From Burkholderia sp. Bp9142 (lineage in GTDB: Bacteria; Pseudomonadota; Gammaproteobacteria; Burkholderiales; Burkholderiaceae), in the NCBI RefSeq assembly GCF_003853415.1, contig NZ_QTPP01000035.1, positions 1-64,000 of the forward strand: a stretch of 64,000 nucleotides of DNA, written 5' to 3'. Under the pieces are notes generated by a model that had not been told where the DNA came from, ran no database searches, and saw only the letters and a program-made list of their open reading frames with translations. The position numbers and the translations under genes were made by a program. Of this stretch, positions 1 to 7,830 are shown in pieces; position 1 is the stretch's first letter; every line of letters starts with the position of its first letter.

Positions 1-76
1 TGGCGTCCCCTAGGGGATTCGAACCCCTGTACTCACCGTGAAAGGGTGATGTCCTAGGCCTCTAGACGAAGGGGAC
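1..76 (-). tRNA. tRNA-Glu (anticodon UUC)
   Basis: The minus strand folds into a complete 76-nt cloverleaf. It has acceptor stem GTCCCCT, anticodon loop CTTTCAC with anticodon TTC, T-loop GTTCGAATC and an encoded CCA at positions 3-1. It lies 140 bp downstream of tRNA-Ala on the same strand, has no promoter of its own that I can see, and is probably co-transcribed with it. The gene for its cognate synthetase, gltX, is just upstream on the same strand. The window edge cuts off whatever follows. Confidence 0.96.
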
Positions 77-216
77 ATGATCTTTTCAGATCTGTCTGAC
101 TTTCGCTATTCACTCATCGTCAACAGCGAAGGCCGAAATTCTAACTGCTTTAAATCATTTTGTGAAGCATTTATTACTACCACCACTGCTTCGCAAATCA
201 ATCCGTTCTGCTCTGA

Positions 217-292
<76 letters not shown>

Positions 293-310
293 TTGCAGAA
301 CAGAAATGAG

Positions 311-339
311 ATTATATGGACCGATTTTGAACTTGTAAA
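311..339 (-). promoter_or_regulatory. sigma-70 promoter for tRNA-Ala/tRNA-Glu
   Basis: On the minus strand a -35 box TTTACA (334-339) and a perfect -10 box TATAAT (311-316) are separated by exactly 17 bp. The -10 ends about 19 bp before the mature tRNA-Ala 5' end. This is one of the closest matches to the housekeeping consensus in the window, as expected for a stable RNA gene. Confidence 0.8.
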
Positions 340-420
340 TACCCTTTTTGCGATTCGAGCGAATTTTTTTGCGAAACCGCCGCAACGTCACGTGCGGGCG
401 GCCTCGCTACCACCCCAACC

Positions 421-1830
421 TCAGGCCAGCGCGGCCTCGATACGCGACACCACGGCATCGCGACCGAACAACACGAGCACCGCGTCGATCGACGGCGTAT
501 GCGTCGTGCCCGCCACCAGCAGGCGCACCGGCATCGCGAGCTGCGGCATCTTCAGCTTGTGGGCGCCGAGCGTCGCCTTCAGCGCGGCGGACACCGCTTC
601 CTTCGTCCAGTCGGCCGCCTTCAGCGCAGCGACGAGGTCGGCCAGCGCCGGGCGCACCGCATCGGTCACGTGCTGCGCGAGCGCATCGGCGTCCGGCGCC
701 GGCACGCGGTAGAACATCGCGGCGCCTTCGGCGATCTCCTTGACCGTCGTCGCACGATCCTTCATCAGGCCGACCACCGCGTCAAGCGCCGGGCCCGTCG
801 CGATCGCCGCGTCGTCGATGCCGAGCGCGTCGAGGAACGGCTTCGCGAGCGCGGCAAGGCGCGCGTTGTCCGCTTCCTTGATGTAATGGGCGTTCAGCCA
901 GCTCAGCTTGCTGTGGTCGTACTGCGCGGGCGACTTGCCGAGATGCTCGAGGTCGAACCATTCGACGAACTGTTCGCGCGAGAAGATTTCGGCATCGCCG
1001 TGCGACCAGCCGAGACGGGCGAGATAGTTGACGACGGCCTCCGGCAGGAAGCCTGCGTCGCGATACGCCATCACGCTCATCGCGCCATGCCGCTTGCTCA
1101 TCTTCTCGCCCTGCTCGTTCAGCACGGTCGGCAGGTGCGCATAGACGGGCGGCTCGCCGCCGAGCGCGCGCAGGATGTTGATCTGGCGCGGCGTGTTGTT
1201 CACGTGGTCGTCGCCACGGATCACGTGCGTGATGTTCATGTCCATGTCGTCCACGACCACGCAGAAGTTGTAGATCGGCGTGCCGTCCGGGCGCGCGATC
1301 ACGAGGTCGTCGAGTTCCTCGTTCGAGATCTCGATACGCCCCTTCACCGCGTCGTCCCACACGACCGTGCCGGTCAGCGGGTTGCGGAAACGCAGCACCG
1401 GCTTCACGCCGGCCGGCGGCTCGGGCAGCACCTTGCCCGGCTCCGGACGCCACGTGCCGTCGTAGCGCGGCTTGAGGCCCGCCTCGCGCTGGCGTTCGCG
1501 CAGCGCGTCGAGTTCCTCGGCCGACATGTAGCACGGGTACGCGAGGCCCTGGTCGAGCATCTGCGCGAGCACCTCGCGATAGCGGTCCATCCGCTGCATC
1601 TGGTAGATCGGGCCTTCGTCGAAATCCAGGCCGAGCCACTGCATCCCCTCGAGGATCGCGTCGACGGCTTCCTGCGACGAGCGCTCGACGTCGGTGTCCT
1701 CGATACGCAGCACGAACGTGCCTTTCATCTTGCGCGCGAACGCCCACGGATAGAGCGCGGAGCGGATGTTGCCGAGGTGAATGAAGCCGGTGGGACTCGG
1801 CGCGAAGCGGGTACGGACAGGACGGGTCAT
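421..1830 (-). CDS. gltX: Glutamyl-tRNA synthetase
   Basis: Class I glutamyl-tRNA synthetase of 469 residues, close to the usual 470 or so, which charges tRNA-Glu in the cytoplasm. The N-terminus has the HIGH-type signature PSPTGFIHLGN (about residues 11-21) and the KMSKR loop lies near residue 243. The zinc-binding Cys cluster of the E. coli enzyme is not present; only one Cys is visible in that region (CYMSAEE), so it is probably a zinc-free type. I chose the ATG at 1830 because the protein then begins MTRPVRTRFAPSPTG as in the family. The frame stays open upstream to 2079, but that stretch runs through the promoter at 1940-1967. The tRNA-Ala/Glu transcript starts 82 bp past the stop. Confidence 0.96.
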   Translation of the reverse strand: MTRPVRTRFAPSPTGFIHLGNIRSALYPWAFARKMKGTFVLRIEDTDVERSSQEAVDAILEGMQWLGLDFDEGPIYQMQRMDRYREVLAQMLDQGLAYPCYMSAEELDALRERQREAGLKPRYDGTWRPEPGKVLPEPPAGVKPVLRFRNPLTGTVVWDDAVKGRIEISNEELDDLVIARPDGTPIYNFCVVVDDMDMNITHVIRGDDHVNNTPRQINILRALGGEPPVYAHLPTVLNEQGEKMSKRHGAMSVMAYRDAGFLPEAVVNYLARLGWSHGDAEIFSREQFVEWFDLEHLGKSPAQYDHSKLSWLNAHYIKEADNARLAALAKPFLDALGIDDAAIATGPALDAVVGLMKDRATTVKEIAEGAAMFYRVPAPDADALAQHVTDAVRPALADLVAALKAADWTKEAVSAALKATLGAHKLKMPQLAMPVRLLVAGTTHTPSIDAVLVLFGRDAVVSRIEAALA

Positions 1831-1939
1831 AAACGGTAACTCGAACGCCTGGGGCGCATGAATGATTCGACGCGGGATCGACGGCGACGGCCCGGACAGC
1901 AATGGGGCCGGCCGCGCCCGGGACGGGAAAGAAGCCGGA

Positions 1940-1967
1940 ATTATACTCGCGCCGGTCTTCGCGCCAA
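1940..1967 (-). promoter_or_regulatory. Probable gltX promoter
   Basis: The minus strand carries TTGGCG (1962-1967), 16 bp and a perfect TATAAT (1940-1945), about 110 bp upstream of the gltX ATG. It lies in the 281-bp divergent region shared with the patatin-like gene. It also argues against a longer GltX protein. Confidence 0.6.
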
Positions 1968-2111
1968 GCGCGCGGCTTGCTTTATGATGTCCGCGCCGCG
2001 GCCGCCAGCCGGCGCCGCGCCGGCCGCACGGTTTCCGCCGCGCCGGCCGCTCGGAACCTATCGCCGCAGCGGGCCGCACGGCCCGCTGCCAAGCCGCCGG
2101 AGAACCATTCG

Positions 2112-3038
2112 ATGTCGTCCCCTCGCCTGTCGCGCCGCCACTTCACGATCGCGTGCGCGTCCGCCAGCCTCGCCGCCTGCACGTCGTTCGGCGACAAGTC
2201 CCGCCCCGACAACACCGCGAATCCCTCGCAGTCGCGCGAGAAGTCCGTGAAGATCGGCCTCGCGCTCGGCGGCGGCGCCGCCCGCGGCTTCTCGCACATC
2301 GGCGTGCTGAAGGCGCTGGAGGCGCGCGGCATCCCGGTCGACATCGTCGCGGGCACGAGCGCGGGCTCGGTGGTCGGGGCGCTGTACGCGTCGGGGATGA
2401 ACGGGCTGCAGATCAACAAGATCGCGCTCGACATGGATCAGGCGGCAATCAGCGACTGGGCGCTGCCGTTCCGCTCGCGCGGGCTGCTGCAGGGCGTCGC
2501 GCTGCAGAACTTCCTGAACAAGACGCTCAACAACCGGCCGATCGAAAAGATGGCGAAGCCGCTCGGCATCGTCGCGACCGACCTGCAGAACGGCCAGCCG
2601 ATCCTGTTCCAGCAGGGCAATACGGGGCTCGCGGTGCGCGCGTCGTGCAGCGTGCCGTCGGTGTTCGAACCCGTGAAGATCGGCAACCGCGAGTACGTCG
2701 ACGGCGGCCTCGTGAGCCCGGTGCCTGCGTCGTTCGCGCGCAAGATGGGCGCGAGCTTCGTGATCGCGGTCGACATCTCGTCGCGGCCTGACGGCGCGGC
2801 GACCAACAATCCGATCGAGATGCTGCTGCAGACCTTCACGATCATGGGCCAGACGATCAAGACCTACGAGCTCGACAAATACGCGGACGTCGTGATCCGC
2901 CCGAACCTCGCGGCGATGGGCGGCAGCGACTTCAACCAGCGCAACGCCGCGATCCTCGCGGGCGAGGAAGCCGTCGCGCGCATCATGCCCGAGTTGCAGC
3001 GCAAGCTCGCGGCGGCCCGCGGCGCCGCGGCGGCGTAA
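2112..3038 (+). CDS. Patatin-like phospholipase, putative Tat-exported lipoprotein (RssA-like)
   Basis: A 308-residue patatin-family protein, predicted to be a serine acyl hydrolase acting on phospholipid or lipid esters. All family landmarks are present: the oxyanion loop GGGAARG (residues 53-59), the nucleophile elbow GTSAG with Ser83, and the catalytic-dyad DGG with Asp197. The N-terminus has a twin-arginine motif SRRHFT (7-12), a short hydrophobic stretch and a lipobox LAAC with Cys23, so I infer export and lipid anchoring, possibly through Tat. I start at the ATG at 2112 because it places this signal at the N-terminus; the open frame begins further upstream without a plausible leader. 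It is divergent from gltX and converges on the NlpC/P60 gene. Its substrate is unknown. Confidence 0.88.
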   Translation: MSSPRLSRRHFTIACASASLAACTSFGDKSRPDNTANPSQSREKSVKIGLALGGGAARGFSHIGVLKALEARGIPVDIVAGTSAGSVVGALYASGMNGLQINKIALDMDQAAISDWALPFRSRGLLQGVALQNFLNKTLNNRPIEKMAKPLGIVATDLQNGQPILFQQGNTGLAVRASCSVPSVFEPVKIGNREYVDGGLVSPVPASFARKMGASFVIAVDISSRPDGAATNNPIEMLLQTFTIMGQTIKTYELDKYADVVIRPNLAAMGGSDFNQRNAAILAGEEAVARIMPELQRKLAAARGAAAA

Positions 3039-3074
3039 GCGGACTCGGCGCGGGGTGCGTAACGGCGCGCCCCA

Positions 3075-3111
3075 AAAACAAAAACCCTGCCGCCTTTCGG
3101 TGACAGGGTTT
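3075..3111. terminator. Bidirectional rho-independent terminator
   Basis: Inverted repeat AAACCCTG (3082-3089) / CAGGGTTT (3104-3111), extended by a small inner CCG/CGG pairing. It sits between the convergent patatin-like and NlpC/P60 genes. The T-rich flank lies on the minus-strand side (complement of the A-rich run at 3074-3084), so it should act best for the minus-strand gene. Confidence 0.75.
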
Positions 3112-3139
3112 CCTTGATCCGGCGGAGCGCCGGCGAGCG

Positions 3140-3814
3140 TCAGTTGCTGCCGTTCGCCGCGTCGTCGCCGATCGTTGCGCGCACGCGCTGGCGCAGGTCG
3201 TCGGCCTTCATCGGAAACTCCGACTCGAGCCGGCGCGCGCCGGTGAACCGCTTTTCCCAGTAGCCGTTGTCGAGATCGTCGACGCGAATCGTGCTGCCCG
3301 TCGACGGCGAATGCACGAACTTGTTGTCGCCAATGTAGATGCCGACGTGCGAGAACGTACGGCGCATCGTGTTGAAGAACACGAGGTCGCCCGGCTTGAG
3401 GTTGCTCATGCTGACCTTCTCGCCGACGCGGCTCATTTCTTCCGCACGGCGCGGCAGCGACATGCCGAGCGTGTCCTGGAACACGTAGCGCACGAAGCCG
3501 CTGCAGTCGAGGCCCGAATCCGGCGAGTTACCGCCCCAGCGATAGCGCACGCCGATCATGTTCAGCGCGCCGACGACCACGTCGCCTGCCTTGCCTGCCA
3601 TGCCGGCGAGGAACGACTTCGCGCCGCCGGTCGACGGCTGCGCGCTGGTCTGCTGGAGGGAGGAACCCGACCCGATCTGAGTCGAATTGGTGACATTTTG
3701 GTTAAAACTGCTGACTTCGTCGGCGAACGCGCCGGGAGCTGCTGCGAACAGGGCGCCGATGAACAGCCCGGCGAGGGTGCGCGCGCATGCCTGGGTCAGG
3801 GATCGATGCTGCAT
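3140..3814 (-). CDS. Secreted NlpC/P60 peptidoglycan endopeptidase
   Basis: A 224-residue exported cysteine peptidase of the NlpC/P60 family, which cuts peptide bonds in peptidoglycan stems or cross-links. A signal peptide with cleavage after AFA (about residue 31) precedes a Ser/Gln-rich linker and the C-terminal catalytic domain. The catalytic Cys104 is in DCSGF, His156 in SHVGIY, and the third polar residue is His168 in FVHSP. There is no lipobox, so it is probably soluble in the periplasm, unlike E. coli MepS (Spr). It lies 128 bp after yejF on the same strand and has its own strong promoter. In E. coli the spr gene is also close to yejABEF, so the association looks conserved. Confidence 0.92.
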   Translation of the reverse strand: MQHRSLTQACARTLAGLFIGALFAAAPGAFADEVSSFNQNVTNSTQIGSGSSLQQTSAQPSTGGAKSFLAGMAGKAGDVVVGALNMIGVRYRWGGNSPDSGLDCSGFVRYVFQDTLGMSLPRRAEEMSRVGEKVSMSNLKPGDLVFFNTMRRTFSHVGIYIGDNKFVHSPSTGSTIRVDDLDNGYWEKRFTGARRLESEFPMKADDLRQRVRATIGDDAANGSN

Positions 3815-3866
3815 TGGTCGATGGAATTTGCTTAAAAATCAGCTGATTGGCGGAAAATTTCGGTCG

Positions 3867-3895
3867 ATACTAGCCAGCGCGTAATCGTTTGTCAA
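3867..3895 (-). promoter_or_regulatory. Promoter of the NlpC/P60 gene
   Basis: A perfect -35 TTGACA (minus strand, 3890-3895), a 17-bp spacer and a -10 TAGTAT (3867-3872), about 53 bp upstream of the ATG. It lies in the gap after yejF, so the peptidase can be expressed independently of the transporter operon. Confidence 0.7.
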
Positions 3896-3942
3896 AACAA
3901 ATTAAAAAATACAATCGAGATGATCAGACCATTGGACGCCTA

Positions 3943-5565
3943 TCACGCTTTCCAGACCGCTTTCAACAGCTTTTGTGTGTAAGGATGTGACGGTCTCGTG
4001 AAGATGTCGGCCACGTCGCCGGACTCGACGATCGCCCCGCCCTGCATCACCGCGACACGGTGCGCCATCGCTCCGATCACCTCCAGGTCGTGGCTGATGA
4101 ATACATAGCCGAGGTTGTATTTCTGTTGCAAATTCGCGAGCAGTTTCAGCACCTGCTGCTGGATCGACACGTCGAGCGCGGAGGTCGGTTCGTCGAGGAT
4201 CAGGATGCGCGGCTCCAGCACGAGCGCGCGCGCGATCGCGATCCGCTGGCGCTGCCCGCCCGAGAATTCGTGCGGATAGCGATGCAGCACCGTGCGGTCG
4301 AGGCCGACCTCGCGCAGCACCGCCACCGACTTCGCGCGGCGTGCGTCCGGTGTCAGTTCCGGGCGATGCAGTTCCAGCCCCTCGCCGACGATTCGCTCGA
4401 TCGTGTGGCGCGGCGACAGCGAACTGAATGGATCCTGAAAGACGACCTGCATGTTCGAGCGCAGCGCGGTCTGCTCGCGGCCGCGATAGGTCGACAGCGC
4501 GCGTCCCTGGAATTCGATTTCGCCGTGAGCCGTCTTCTGCAGCCCGAGCAGCGCCATCGCGAGCGTCGACTTCCCGGAGCCGGATTCGCCGACGATCCCG
4601 AGCGTCTCGCCCTGCCGCACCGACACGGACACGTCGGCGACGGCCGTCACCGGCGTCGTGCCGAACCAGCCCGCGAAGCCCGGCCGCTTGCGCGCGAACT
4701 GCACGCTGACGTGGCGCGCGTCGAGCACCACGGGCGCGATCGGCATCACCGGCGCGACCGCGCGCTGCGGCCGGCTGTTCAGCAGCCGCTGCGTATACGG
4801 ATGCTCCGGCTCCGCGAAGATCCGCTCGACCGGCCCGCTTTCGACCAGCCTGCCGCGCTCCATCACCGCGACCCGCTCGGCGAAGTGCCGCACGAGGTTC
4901 AGGTCGTGCGTGATCAGCAGGACCGCCATCCCGCGCTTTTCCGCCTCCTCGCGCTGCAACTCGAGCAGCAGGTCGACGATCTGCGCGCGGATCGTCACGT
5001 CGAGCGCGGTGGTCGGCTCGTCCGCGAGCAGCAGGCGCGGCCGGCATGCGAGCGCCATCGCGATCATCACGCGCTGCCGCTGGCCGCCCGACAGCTGGTG
5101 CGGGTAGCTGTCGACGCGCCTCTCCGGCTCCGCGATGCCGGTGCGCGCGAGCAGCGCGATCGCGCGCTTGCGCGCCTCCGCCGCCGTCACGCCGTCGTGC
5201 AGCACGATCGTCTCGCCGATCTGCGTGCCGATCGTATACAGCGGGTTGAGCGCCGTCATCGGCTCCTGGAAGATCATCGCGATGTCCGAGCCGCGCAGCC
5301 CGCGCATCTCGCGCTCGCTCTTGCCGGCGAGGTCGTGCCCCGCGAAGCGGATCGTGCCGCTCACGTCGGCGTCGCGCAGCAGCCGCAGGATCGACAGCGC
5401 GGTCACGCTCTTGCCCGACCCCGACTCGCCGACGAGCGCGACGCGCTCGCCGCGGCCGATCGCGAGCGTCACGTCGTCGACGGCCACCGTGTCGCCGAAG
5501 CGCACATGCAGATGCTCGAGCGACAGCAGCAGCTCGCCCGGCTTCGATACGACCGTGTCGCTCAT
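3943..5565 (-). CDS. yejF: ABC transporter ATPase with two nucleotide-binding domains (YejF)
   Basis: A 540-residue ATPase with two complete ABC domains in one chain, as usual for YejF. The first has Walker A GESGSGKSV, signature LSGGQ and Walker B LLLADEP. The second has Walker A GESGSGKST, signature FSGGQ and Walker B LILDEP. It energises peptide uptake through YejB and YejE at the cytoplasmic face of the inner membrane. The ATG overlaps the yejE stop (ATGA), suggesting translational coupling and fixing the start. A much longer open frame continues upstream through yejE but is not coding. Confidence 0.95.
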   Translation of the reverse strand: MSDTVVSKPGELLLSLEHLHVRFGDTVAVDDVTLAIGRGERVALVGESGSGKSVTALSILRLLRDADVSGTIRFAGHDLAGKSEREMRGLRGSDIAMIFQEPMTALNPLYTIGTQIGETIVLHDGVTAAEARKRAIALLARTGIAEPERRVDSYPHQLSGGQRQRVMIAMALACRPRLLLADEPTTALDVTIRAQIVDLLLELQREEAEKRGMAVLLITHDLNLVRHFAERVAVMERGRLVESGPVERIFAEPEHPYTQRLLNSRPQRAVAPVMPIAPVVLDARHVSVQFARKRPGFAGWFGTTPVTAVADVSVSVRQGETLGIVGESGSGKSTLAMALLGLQKTAHGEIEFQGRALSTYRGREQTALRSNMQVVFQDPFSSLSPRHTIERIVGEGLELHRPELTPDARRAKSVAVLREVGLDRTVLHRYPHEFSGGQRQRIAIARALVLEPRILILDEPTSALDVSIQQQVLKLLANLQQKYNLGYVFISHDLEVIGAMAHRVAVMQGGAIVESGDVADIFTRPSHPYTQKLLKAVWKA

Positions 5566-6659
5566 CGCTGGCCTCCCGCCGCGCGCACCGAGTCGGCGAT
5601 CCGCGTGTCGAGCGCGTTGCGCAGCGCGTCGCCCATGAAGGTCAGCAGCAGCAGCGTCGCGACCAGCACGCCGAACGTCGACAGCGAGATCCACCACGCA
5701 TCGAGGTTGCCCTTGCCCTGCGCGAGCAGCTCGCCCAGGCTCGGCGTCGGCGGCGGCACGCCGAGCCCGAGGAAGTCGAGGCTCGTGAGCGCGAGGATCG
5801 CGCCGCTCATCCGGAACGGCAGGAACGTGATCACGGGCGTCAGGCTGTTCGGCAGCACGTGGCGCCAGATGATCTGCCAGTTCGTGAGCCCCATCGCGCG
5901 GGCCGCGCGCACGTAGTCCTGCGTGCGGTTGCGCAGGAACTCGGCGCGCACGTAGTCGGCAAGGCCGATCCAGCCGAACAGCGACAGCAGCACGATCAGC
6001 AGCAGGAAGCTCGGCTCGAAGATCGATGCGAAGATGATCAGCAGGTACAGCTCGGGCAGCGAACTCCAGATCTCGATCAGCCGCTGCCCGACGATGTCGA
6101 TGCGCCCGCCGAAGAAGCCCTGCACCGCGCCCGCGGCGATCCCGAGCAGCGTGCCGATCACGGTCAGGACCAGCCCGAACTCGACCGACACGCGGAACCC
6201 GTACACGAGCCGCGCGAGCAGGTCGCGCCCCTGCGCATCGGTGCCGAGCCAGTTCGCGCGCGACGGCGGCGCCGGGTTCGGCGCGCTCGAGAAGTAGTTC
6301 AGCGTGTCGTAGTAATAGCGGTTCGGCGGATAGACGACGAAGTTGCCCGGCGCCTCGAGCCGCTTGCGCACGTACGGGTCGAGATAGTCGGCCGGCGTCG
6401 GGAAGTCGCCGCCGAAGGTCGTCTCCGGGTACGCATGGAACATCGGGAAATAGTAGTGATCGTCGTAGCGCACGACGAGCGGCTTGTCGTTCGACCACAA
6501 CGGTGCCGCGAGGCTCGCGGCGAACGCGACGACGAAGATCACGAAGCTCCAGTAGCCGAGGCGCTGCTGGCGAAAGCGCTGCCAGACGCGGCGCGCGGGC
6601 GACGGCGACACGCGCGCGCGCGCGGCGTCGATGCGGGGCGACACGACGGCCCGGTTCAT
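5562..6659 (-). CDS. yejE: Peptide ABC transporter permease (YejE)
   Basis: A 365-residue inner-membrane permease of the oligopeptide/dipeptide class. The N-terminus is cytoplasmic, with one membrane segment at about residues 38-55. A periplasmic stretch with many Tyr residues follows (about 65-125), then the binding-protein-dependent transport domain. The coupling region RAARAMGLTNWQIIWRHVLPN contacts the ATPase. It forms the channel with YejB, which is 75 bp upstream, and overlaps yejF by 4 bp. E. coli YejABEF imports microcin C, and related systems import peptidoglycan peptides (established knowledge). The natural substrate here is not known. Confidence 0.94.
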   Translation of the reverse strand: MNRAVVSPRIDAARARVSPSPARRVWQRFRQQRLGYWSFVIFVVAFAASLAAPLWSNDKPLVVRYDDHYYFPMFHAYPETTFGGDFPTPADYLDPYVRKRLEAPGNFVVYPPNRYYYDTLNYFSSAPNPAPPSRANWLGTDAQGRDLLARLVYGFRVSVEFGLVLTVIGTLLGIAAGAVQGFFGGRIDIVGQRLIEIWSSLPELYLLIIFASIFEPSFLLLIVLLSLFGWIGLADYVRAEFLRNRTQDYVRAARAMGLTNWQIIWRHVLPNSLTPVITFLPFRMSGAILALTSLDFLGLGVPPPTPSLGELLAQGKGNLDAWWISLSTFGVLVATLLLLTFMGDALRNALDTRIADSVRAAGGQR

Positions 6660-6734
6660 CGCGCACCTCGCCCGGCGAGCGCGGGCAGGCGGACGGGCGC
6701 GCCGGCAAGCGGCGTGCGGACGGTCGGTTTCATG

Positions 6735-7778
6735 TCAGCGCTCCAGGTTGTCGAATTGAATGCGCGGGTCGACCCACACGTAGCAAAGGTCGGAGATCAG
6801 CTTGGTCGCGAGCCCGATCAGCGTGAACAGGTACAGCGTGCCGAGCACGACCGGGTAGTCGCGCCGCACGACCGACTCGTACGACAGCAGCCCGAGGCCG
6901 TCGAGCGAGAACAGCGTCTCGATCAGCAGGCTGCCGGTGAAGAACGCGCCGATGAACGCGGCCGGAAACCCGACGATCAGCGGCAGCATCGCGTTGCGGA
7001 ACACGTGCTTCCATAGCACGGTGCGCTCGGCGAGCCCTTTCGCGCGCGCGGTCAGCACGTACTGCTTGCGGATCTCGTCGAGGAACGCGTTCTTCGTGAG
7101 CATCGTGATGACCGCGAAGCTGCCGACGACCGACGCGGTGATCGGCAGCGCGATGTGCCACAGATAGTCGAGCACCTTGCCGATCAGCGACAGCTGGGAG
7201 AAGTTGTCCGACGTGAGACCGCGCAGCGGGAACAGCTGCCAGAACGAGCCGCCGCCGAACAGCACGAGCAGCAGCACGCCGAGCACGAAGCCCGGAATCG
7301 CATAGCCGATCAGCACGACGAGGCTCGTCGCGACGTCGAACGGCGAGCCGTTGCGCACGGCCTTCGCGATGCCGAGCGGCACCGAGATCAGATACGTGAC
7401 GAAGAACGTCCACAGCCCGATGCTGATCGAGACCGGCAGCTTCTGCACGATCAGCGACCATACGCTCTGGTGACGAAAGTAGCTGTCGCCGAGATCGAAG
7501 CGCGCGAAGCGCTTCAGCATCAGCCAGTAGCGCTCGAGCGGCGGCTTGTCGAAGCCGTACAGTGCCTTGAGCTGCGCGAGCTGCTGCGCGTCGACGCCCG
7601 TATGCGCGCGCATGCCGAATGGCGTCGCGCCCTGCTCCGTCGCGCCCTTGCGCAGCTCCTGCACGGCCTGTTCGACCGGGCCGCCCGGCACGAACTGGAT
7701 CACGGCGAACGTGAGCGTGAGCACGCCGGCGAGCGTCGGGATCATCAGCAGCAGGCGTTTGAGGATGTAGCTCCACAT
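6735..7778 (-). CDS. yejB: Peptide ABC transporter permease (YejB)
   Basis: A 347-residue permease, the partner of YejE. It starts with a membrane segment (MWSYILKRLLLMIPTLAGVL) and ends with the permease domain, which includes the coupling motif TARAKGLAERTVLWKHVFRN. I chose the ATG at 7778 because this N-terminus matches DppB/YejB-type proteins; the open frame extends 66 codons further upstream into the yejA stop region. It lies 52 bp after yejA and is clearly in the same operon. Confidence 0.94.
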   Translation of the reverse strand: MWSYILKRLLLMIPTLAGVLTLTFAVIQFVPGGPVEQAVQELRKGATEQGATPFGMRAHTGVDAQQLAQLKALYGFDKPPLERYWLMLKRFARFDLGDSYFRHQSVWSLIVQKLPVSISIGLWTFFVTYLISVPLGIAKAVRNGSPFDVATSLVVLIGYAIPGFVLGVLLLVLFGGGSFWQLFPLRGLTSDNFSQLSLIGKVLDYLWHIALPITASVVGSFAVITMLTKNAFLDEIRKQYVLTARAKGLAERTVLWKHVFRNAMLPLIVGFPAAFIGAFFTGSLLIETLFSLDGLGLLSYESVVRRDYPVVLGTLYLFTLIGLATKLISDLCYVWVDPRIQFDNLER

Positions 7779-7830
7779 AGGGCGTCGACTCGCGATCGAT
7801 AGGCTGGGTTGAACGAAGGGCCGGCAGGCC

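Noticed and set aside
421..2079. A longer gltX product of 552 codons
   Set aside because: The extra 83 codons pass through the TATAAT/TTGGCG promoter and lack family similarity; the ATG at 1830 gives the typical length.
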